Assembly (NCBI GenBank): GCA_024508935.1
Contig: JANINW010000007.1
Span: forward strand, 1 to 46,716
DNA: 46,716 nt
Reading direction: 5' to 3'
Source: Flavipsychrobacter sp.
GTDB lineage: Bacteria > Bacteroidota > Bacteroidia > Chitinophagales > Chitinophagaceae
The notes under the pieces were generated by a model, which saw nothing but the letters and a program-made list of their open reading frames with translations, did no database searches and was not told the origin of the DNA. Within the stretch, counting starts at the first letter, position 1. Every line of letters begins with the position of its first letter. A program made the position numbers and the translations under genes. Below, one piece after another: positions 39,490 through 46,716 of this stretch.

Positions 39490-40752
39490 TTGCGTCCATA
39501 TATATCCTTTTTAGTCAAGAACAAGACACTACGCTACCCTGATTTCAAGAACTACCTGGTGATGCGTTTCGCTATCATCATGGCGCTGAATATGCAGATG
39601 ACCATCATCAGCTATATGGTATACCGGCTTACCAAAGACGAATTGTCGCTGGGTATGCTGGGTTTGTGGGAGGTGATACCCGCCGTGGGGTTTTCCTTAG
39701 TATCGGGTCATTTTGTAGACAAACACGAGAAACGTACATCGCTGCTCATCTGTTTTATCAGCTACCTGGTATTATCACTGTTCTTCATCATGCTTTCTTT
39801 CGGAAGTTTTCAAAAGCAGGCGGGTGTGCAGCTTACGGTATGGCTGGTATATGCCGGGGTATTTATAGGTGGTGCCATCCGGGCTTTTCTTAGTCCCGGT
39901 ACATTTGCCCTGCTGGGACTGATCATACCCAAAAAACATTATGCCAATGCCAGTGTATGGAGCAGTACATCGTGGCACGCAGGCGCAGTAGTAGGCCCGC
40001 TGATAGCCGGTAGTATCATTGCCATCAGCAGTTTCGAGGTGAGCCTGGTAGTGGTACTGGCCATAGAGGTGGTAGCATTGATAGGATTATTGCGCATACC
40101 TAAACAGATAGTGCATGCTACAGGCAAGGAGCCTATACTGAAAAGCCTGGGCGAAGGGTTGAAGTTCGTATTCAATTCGCAGGCAGTACTGGCGGCATTG
40201 TCGCTGGATATGTTTGCGGTATTGTTTGGTGGTGCTGTAGCCTTATTGCCGGTGTATGCCGATGATATACTGAAAGTAGGTGAAGTAGGCTTTGGGTGGT
40301 TGCGTGCAGCACCGGCCATCGGGTCTATCATCATGTCGCTGTTCCTGTTTGTAATACCACTGAAAACCGGTGCAGGTAAAAAGCTGCTATGGGCTATTGC
40401 AGGCTTTGGTGTTACCACTATCATATTCGGTGTATCTACCAATTTCATTATATCTTTTGCGGTGCTGATGGCAGGTGGCATGTTCGACCAAATAAGCGTG
40501 ATAATAAGAGGAACAATACTGCAACTGTACACCCCCGATAATATGCGCGGACGTATAGCGGCTGTAAATACTATGTTCATCAGCTCATCGAACGAACTGG
40601 GTGCACTGGAAAGCGGCCTTACTGCCAAGTGGATGGGTACGGTACCTGCGGTAGTATTTGGTGGGGTAATGACATTGGTGGTGGTGGGTGTTACATATTT
40701 GAAAGCCCCTGTATTGCGGACCTTGAAACTGGACCCTAATAATAAAGAATAG
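39490..40752 (+). CDS. MFS transporter (probable TTG start)
   Basis: A twelve-helix major facilitator, 420 residues from the chosen TTG. Seen: 'NKTLRYPDFKNYLVMRFAII' opens the first helix. 'WEVIPAVGFSLVSGHFVDKH' and 'EKRTSLLICFISYLVLSLFF' form the loop 2-3 motif. 'VIIRGTILQLYTPDNMRGRI' and 'AAVNTMFISSSNELGALESG' give a second-half motif typical of enterobactin-exporter-like MFS proteins. Start: the open frame runs upstream to 39349, but this reads through the permease gene's start region. The promoter at 39461-39468 argues for initiation after it, so the TTG at 39490 or the ATG at 39562 are the options; the family N-terminus favours the TTG. Substrate unknown. Confidence 0.82.
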   Translation: MRPYISFLVKNKTLRYPDFKNYLVMRFAIIMALNMQMTIISYMVYRLTKDELSLGMLGLWEVIPAVGFSLVSGHFVDKHEKRTSLLICFISYLVLSLFFIMLSFGSFQKQAGVQLTVWLVYAGVFIGGAIRAFLSPGTFALLGLIIPKKHYANASVWSSTSWHAGAVVGPLIAGSIIAISSFEVSLVVVLAIEVVALIGLLRIPKQIVHATGKEPILKSLGEGLKFVFNSQAVLAALSLDMFAVLFGGAVALLPVYADDILKVGEVGFGWLRAAPAIGSIIMSLFLFVIPLKTGAGKKLLWAIAGFGVTTIIFGVSTNFIISFAVLMAGGMFDQISVIIRGTILQLYTPDNMRGRIAAVNTMFISSSNELGALESGLTAKWMGTVPAVVFGGVMTLVVVGVTYLKAPVLRTLKLDPNNKE

Positions 40753-40755
40753 CTT

Positions 40756-41430
40756 ATGCGGCAACTGCTTGTTCATATCATTTGTATGATAGCCCCGTTA
40801 TTGGCATGGGGACAAAAACAGGTAGCAGCAACTGCATCTTACAGCAAAATACATACTGAGTGTACTGATGGCGACCGTGCTGAAATTGGTGAAGCTATTA
40901 ACGGCTTACCTGCATCTATACTTCAATATGTACCGAAAGGATACCTGGTGTGGGATACTTGTCATGGCAACCTTAATATGGATGCGTATGATGATATGAT
41001 AGTGGTACTGCAGCTGTATGGTGAAGATTCGCTGGCAAATGCTAACGAGGAAAAGATCTATGCAAGACCGTTGCTCATATTACTCGGCCAAAGCGACCAT
41101 TCTTACAAGCTGGCCAAAAGAAGCGACAGCGCCATGCATACCCACGACCATAGCGGATGGGGCGAGTTTTATAACGGCATCACTATTAAGAACGGATATT
41201 TTTCTATAGAAGGCGGCATACATGGTGGTAAGCATCATGATGAAACGCATACCTTCAAATACAATGAAGCGACAAAGAACTGGTATCTATATAAGGTATG
41301 TACAGAAGATTGGTTCGACGATCCTGATAATCCTAATGAGGCATTGTCTATTCACAAACAATCTTGCCAAACGGTAAAAGATTTCGGCATTGTTCCATTT
41401 GAGCAATTCAATATGAACAAAGCAGATTAG
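40756..41430 (+). CDS. Secreted protein of unknown function
   Basis: A 224-residue exported protein. Seen: signal peptide of about 20 residues ('MRQLLVHIICMIAPLLAWGQ'). The mature part contains 'GNLNMDAYDDMIVVLQLYG', an Asp/Asn-rich loop reminiscent of calcium-binding FG-GAP or EF-hand-like motifs, and a His-rich loop 'HTHDHSGW' plus 'GGKHHDETHTFKY' that may bind metal. I know no family by name. It begins 3 bases after the MFS gene's stop and so is probably co-transcribed with it. It overlaps the convergent DUF486 gene by four bases. Confidence 0.75.
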   Translation: MRQLLVHIICMIAPLLAWGQKQVAATASYSKIHTECTDGDRAEIGEAINGLPASILQYVPKGYLVWDTCHGNLNMDAYDDMIVVLQLYGEDSLANANEEKIYARPLLILLGQSDHSYKLAKRSDSAMHTHDHSGWGEFYNGITIKNGYFSIEGGIHGGKHHDETHTFKYNEATKNWYLYKVCTEDWFDDPDNPNEALSIHKQSCQTVKDFGIVPFEQFNMNKAD

Positions 41431-41771
41431 CGTGAAGGATAGAACATAAAGTAAACTGCACCGAGTATCAGCAGGAATGCCACTGCATAATTCCATTTAA
41501 AGGATTCTCCCAAGAAAAATATAGCGAACACGCAAAACACTACCAGCGATATGACCTCTTGTATAGTCTTCAGCTGGAATGCAGAATATCCTTCCATACG
41601 TCCGAAGCGGTTATTGGCAGGCACCATAAACACATATTCGAAAAAGGCTATAGCCCAGCTCAGGAGTATTAGTTTAAACAAGGGTGTGTCTGCTGTATTC
41701 TTCTTCAAATGCCCGTACCAGGCATAAGTCATAAAACAATTAGAAACAAGCAGGCAGGCAATGGTGCGCAT
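41427..41771 (-). CDS. DUF486 (DMT-like) membrane protein
   Basis: A 114-residue four-helix protein. Seen: 'MTYAWYGHLK' after the first helix, 'FEYVFMVPANNRFGR' in helix 2-loop 3, and 'FQLKTIQEVISLVVFCVFAI' then 'FLGESFKWNYAVAFLLILGA', which are the conserved blocks of DUF486. The family is related to small multidrug resistance/DMT transporters by fold; the substrate is unknown. It is a single gene, convergent with the secreted protein (four-base overlap). Confidence 0.9.
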   Translation of the reverse strand: MRTIACLLVSNCFMTYAWYGHLKKNTADTPLFKLILLSWAIAFFEYVFMVPANNRFGRMEGYSAFQLKTIQEVISLVVFCVFAIFFLGESFKWNYAVAFLLILGAVYFMFYPSR

Positions 41772-41849
41772 ACAATGATATTTATTGCAAAGTAAGTAAG
41801 AACAAATAAAAAGGCGCTATGGTTTAAACCACAACGCCAATGTATTAAA

Positions 41850-41984
41850 CGTCATTGCGAGGAGGTACGACGAAGCAATCTCGCGTGATGAAGGTAGTTA
41901 CTCGCAATATTACCCGTGTTATCGCGAGATTGCTTCGTCAGCCGCCGGTGCACAGTGCTGCCCGATGGCTTCCTCGCAATGACG
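41850..41984. repeat. Palindromic repeat family A, full copy 6 (outside the main cluster)
   Basis: Arms CGTCATTGCGAGGAGGTACG and GGCTTCCTCGCAATGACG, inner AATCTCGCG and CGCGAGATT, around the loop TACTCGCAATATTACCCGTG. It lies between DUF486 and the end of clpB, about 5 kb from the next copy, so the family is dispersed and not confined to the island. Confidence 0.88.
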
Positions 41985-41998
41985 TGCCTGGATAATGG

Positions 41999-44611
<2,613 letters not shown>

Positions 44612-44748
44612 GTTTCTTGGTTTGTTATGCTAAATAATACTCCCTAAAAAATGTTCCAAAACGCATTAAAGGAATAATTGTCAGCCCCCACGCAAGATTC
44701 TGGACAATATGTCTTACTGGTTGAAAATGAACTGTCTAAATGGCTTTT

Positions 44749-45417
44749 CTAATTGTTCTGCATACCGGCATCTACCCATTTCTCCACCTGCCTTACCTCG
44801 CAGGCCGAAAGACGCAGTCCTGTTTGCGGCATACCGATATAACCCGCATCGTAGCGTATGCTGTGTACCAGGTTACGGTTTTGTACGGCTGCTTTTACAG
44901 AAGCATAATCGGTAAGCACCAGGCTACCCGAAGGATTGGAACCACTATGGCAACCGGTACAGTATAGATTCATAAGAGGTTGTATGCCGGCAGCAAAGCT
45001 GGTATTGTTAGAATCACATGCAGCACCGCAGCTATCATTTACGGCACCCGCGGCTATCCAGTCTTTGATGATGTTTAGTTGCTGGCTGCTTAAAGGTGGA
45101 GCATCCTGGGGCATCCGCTCTTCGGTATTGCCAAGCATAGATTCGTATATTTTACTGGCAGCATAATTGCCGGGAACGATGCCTTTTTTCATGATATGCT
45201 CATAGCTATCCAGTACATACCCTTCTTCGCGAGACTGCGCATCGTGGCACCCACTTTTGGCACAATTAGAAATAAAAATAGGCAGCACATCGCGCTGAAA
45301 ACAAGCCGTTGGATCGCTGTGCCTTTCGGAAGCCGGCAACACCCACGCTTTATGCTGGCAGGAACTGAATATTATAAGAATAATGGTTAAGATTGAAACA
45401 CCCCTGGCTGTATGCAT
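44749..45417 (-). CDS. Lipoprotein c-type cytochrome with two heme-type sites
   Basis: A 222-residue exported protein. Seen: signal peptide with lipobox 'IIFSSC' (Cys near residue 20). The first heme-type motif is 'CAKSGCH' (C-x4-C-H, unusual) and a second is 'CTGCH' (C-x2-C-H, canonical). The segments 'GNTEERMPQDAPPLSSQQLN' and 'AGYIGMPQTGLRLSACEVRQ' after each give Met ligands and match the PSCyt1-like c-type domain. The ATG at 45417 is preferred over 45435 since its next residues begin the signal peptide (MHTARGV...). Function: probable periplasmic electron transfer or sensing. It lies in divergent orientation to the OmpA gene, with a palindrome at 45462-45475 between. Confidence 0.82.
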   Translation of the reverse strand: MHTARGVSILTIILIIFSSCQHKAWVLPASERHSDPTACFQRDVLPIFISNCAKSGCHDAQSREEGYVLDSYEHIMKKGIVPGNYAASKIYESMLGNTEERMPQDAPPLSSQQLNIIKDWIAAGAVNDSCGAACDSNNTSFAAGIQPLMNLYCTGCHSGSNPSGSLVLTDYASVKAAVQNRNLVHSIRYDAGYIGMPQTGLRLSACEVRQVEKWVDAGMQNN

Positions 45418-45461
45418 ATCTTTTTTTGCAAACAATGTATATACAGTACTTATTTAACTCA

Positions 45462-45475
45462 GTGATTTTAGTCAC
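45462..45475. promoter_or_regulatory. GTGATTTTAGTCAC, possible second CRP/FNR-type site
   Basis: GTGA-N6-TCAC, the same outline as the site at 35759-35772. It lies 45 bases before the cytochrome start and about 125 before the OmpA-type gene, so it might control either. Confidence 0.35.
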
Positions 45476-45600
45476 CGTAGGCGTTAAATAATATCCAATA
45501 TAAAATACTGTAATACTATGTCTCCCTTCCAAAATCACCCTGTCGCCTGCGTTATTGTAATTGTGGTTTTATTATTTTGTACTCATTATACACCTATGCT

Positions 45601-46440
45601 ATGCGTTTTCTAAAAGTATTACCCTTGCTCTTTATTGTTGTTCCTGCATTTGCAGTGCCTAAAACGGCCGATACCATCAAACTATATTTTGATATAGGTG
45701 TTGCAAAGCTCAGTCCGGCTTCGCAGCACATTATCGACTCGCTGGTATATTATGAAAAACTGGTGCCGGGCAAAAAGCTGGGTATTGTTGGTTATGCCGA
45801 TTTCCTGGGCGATGAAGCATCAAACGTTGGATTGTCTGAGCACCGGGCAAAAAATGTCCAGGCTTATCTTACCGGAATGGGTATAAAAGCTGAAGATATA
45901 CAGACAGTGATAGGTAAAGGCGAAGTGAAAAGAGAAGGCGTGACCGGTGCTGCCGGTTACCCAACTGACAGGCGGGTGGATATTATTCCCGGTGGCTTTA
46001 AGCAGACACCGCCACCACCGCCGGCTCCTGTTGTAAAGCCTTTAATAGACCTGAGCAAAGTAAAAAAGAACGAGACGATAAAGCTGGACAATATGTTTTT
46101 CGAGCCGGGTCGTCATGCTATGAAGCCCAACAGCAGGCCCACTCTTCAGCGGTTGCTTGGCATAATGAAAGAAAATCCTACGCTTAAAATTCAGATTGAA
46201 GGACATATCTGCTGTATACCTGCCACAAATACCGACGGTTATGACGAAGACTCCCAGGATTTCATGCTTTCAGTCAACCGGGCCAAAGAAGTATATGATT
46301 ATTTGGTACAAAACGGGATAAAAACGGATCGTATGAAATACACAGGGTTTGGCAAAAGAAAACCACTGGTGAATCCTGAAGTAACTGAGGAGGACGAGAA
46401 TATGAACCGCCGCGTAGAGATAAGGATATTGGAAAAATAA
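45601..46440 (+). CDS. Double OmpA-domain outer-membrane-associated protein
   Basis: A 279-residue exported protein. Seen: signal peptide 'MRFLKVLPLLFIVVPAFA' (residues 1-18). The first OmpA-like domain runs about 25-140 ('LYFDIGVAKLSPASQHIID', 'GLSEHRAKNVQAYLTGMGI', 'TDRRVDIIPG'), followed by a proline linker 'PPPPPAPVVKP'. The second domain runs about 165-279 ('MFFEPGRHAMKPNSRPTLQR', 'IQIEGHICC', 'NRRVEIRILEK'). The N-terminal beta barrel of true OmpA is missing. Known: OmpA domains hold peptidoglycan (Asp and Arg contacts). The second domain includes adjacent Cys-Cys at about 206, unusual for the family. The ATG at 45601 is preferred over 45577 since it starts the signal peptide. Confidence 0.88.
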   Translation: MRFLKVLPLLFIVVPAFAVPKTADTIKLYFDIGVAKLSPASQHIIDSLVYYEKLVPGKKLGIVGYADFLGDEASNVGLSEHRAKNVQAYLTGMGIKAEDIQTVIGKGEVKREGVTGAAGYPTDRRVDIIPGGFKQTPPPPPAPVVKPLIDLSKVKKNETIKLDNMFFEPGRHAMKPNSRPTLQRLLGIMKENPTLKIQIEGHICCIPATNTDGYDEDSQDFMLSVNRAKEVYDYLVQNGIKTDRMKYTGFGKRKPLVNPEVTEEDENMNRRVEIRILEK

Positions 46441-46442
46441 AA

Positions 46443-46464
46443 AAGGCTCCTGGATAGGAGCCTT
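46443..46464. terminator. Hairpin between the OmpA gene and the next convergent gene
   Basis: Stem AAGGCTCC / GGAGCCTT with a six-base loop, A/T flanks on both sides. It starts 2 bases after the OmpA stop codon and serves both converging genes. Confidence 0.8.
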
Positions 46465-46495
46465 ACTAAAAATATCCATATGAAAAAAGAACACT

Positions 46496-46716
46496 TTATA
46501 ATTGTGTAGCTGTATACACTACATCTACCGAGTAGTTACCTGCAGGGTATGCAAAACCCGGTGTAGCCTGGTATTGTACAGAGAAAGTCTGGTTGCCGCC
46601 ACGTGTACCGTTGGTGATCAGGCTCTGGTTAGTAGCTGTTATATCGCCATAGCTGCTGAATGCTGCTGCTGTAGTACCGCCTGTACCGTTAGCACTCACT
46701 TTCACATCCAGTACAC
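46496..46716 (-). CDS. 3' end of a secreted-type protein gene (partial)
   Basis: The frame is open through the right edge, so only the last 73 or so residues are seen. They are rich in Gly, Thr, Ser and Asn ('VSANGTGGTTAAAFSSYGD', 'TRGGNQTFSVQYQATPGFAY') and end 'GNYSVDVVYTATQL'. This looks like the end of a beta-rich secreted or surface protein. It does not end in a known T9SS sorting domain. The ending YxVDVVYTATQ recurs in exported proteins I associate with Chitinophagaceae, but I do not recognise the family. Confidence 0.6.
   Translation of the reverse strand, partial: VLDVKVSANGTGGTTAAAFSSYGDITATNQSLITNGTRGGNQTFSVQYQATPGFAYPAGNYSVDVVYTATQL

Overview
The window reads as a chromosome segment of a Bacteroidota bacterium, most likely from the Chitinophagaceae or a close relative. 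Evidence for this: two large secreted proteins end in the type B sorting domain of the type IX secretion system and a third ends in a type A domain; TAnnTTTG-type -7 promoter elements replace a normal -10; Shine-Dalgarno sequences are mostly absent; and the family mix (DUF1801, DUF486, DUF6371, AHSA1 and VOC proteins, DarA/DarB) is typical of the phylum. No rRNA, tRNA, CRISPR array or integrase was seen.

Layout. 0.2-3.3 kb: a VOC protein, an AraC regulator, an NAD-dependent epimerase and a lipoprotein cytochrome c, three of them closed by strong hairpin terminators. 3.4-6.6 kb: a leftward stress-type operon (ArsR repressor, an AHSA1-VOC fusion, a membrane protein, a second VOC protein, DUF1801) and a GNAT acetyltransferase. 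6.7-9.1 kb: AraC regulator, TetX-like FAD monooxygenase and DoxX-like membrane protein, tightly packed. 9.1-17.2 kb: PLP enzyme coupled to an amino-acid permease, a PhnA-type protein, an MFS transporter, DinB, DUF975, a Prx6-type peroxiredoxin and a GT4 glycosyltransferase. 17.3-24.6 kb: two paralogous PKD/T9SS secreted proteins flanking peptidyl-tRNA hydrolase (pth), then elongation factor G (fusA). 24.9-28.6 kb: a DegP/HtrA-type protease and a DarB-DarA pair predicted to make dialkylresorcinols.

28.6-36.5 kb is the accessory part. It is filled with copies of a long palindromic repeat whose arms begin CGTCATTGCGAG and end CGCAATGACG, plus a second, related family (CGTCATTTCGAACG...CGATATGACG). 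A small GIY-YIG nuclease gene sits in the loop position of one repeat unit, so the unit looks like arm - nuclease gene - inverted arm. The same stretch holds a mobile-element-type primase (DUF6371/Toprim) and RepA-like ATPase pair split by an AT-rich SIR2-like gene, a candidate defence cargo, which is bracketed by TGTTCA/TGAACA inverted-repeat clusters. It also holds a T9SS signal protein with almost no cargo, a 2H phosphoesterase and a lipoprotein.

36.5-46.7 kb returns to ordinary genes: isoaspartyl peptidase/asparaginase, a PyrR-like phosphoribosyltransferase, a MacB/FtsX-type permease, an MFS transporter, a secreted unknown, DUF486, ClpB, a c-type cytochrome lipoprotein, a double OmpA-domain protein and the 3' end of a gene running off the right edge.

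The two observations most worth following are the GIY-YIG gene nested in a dispersed repeat (a possible repeat-propagating module) and the SIR2-like protein in which the expected catalytic histidine position reads asparagine.
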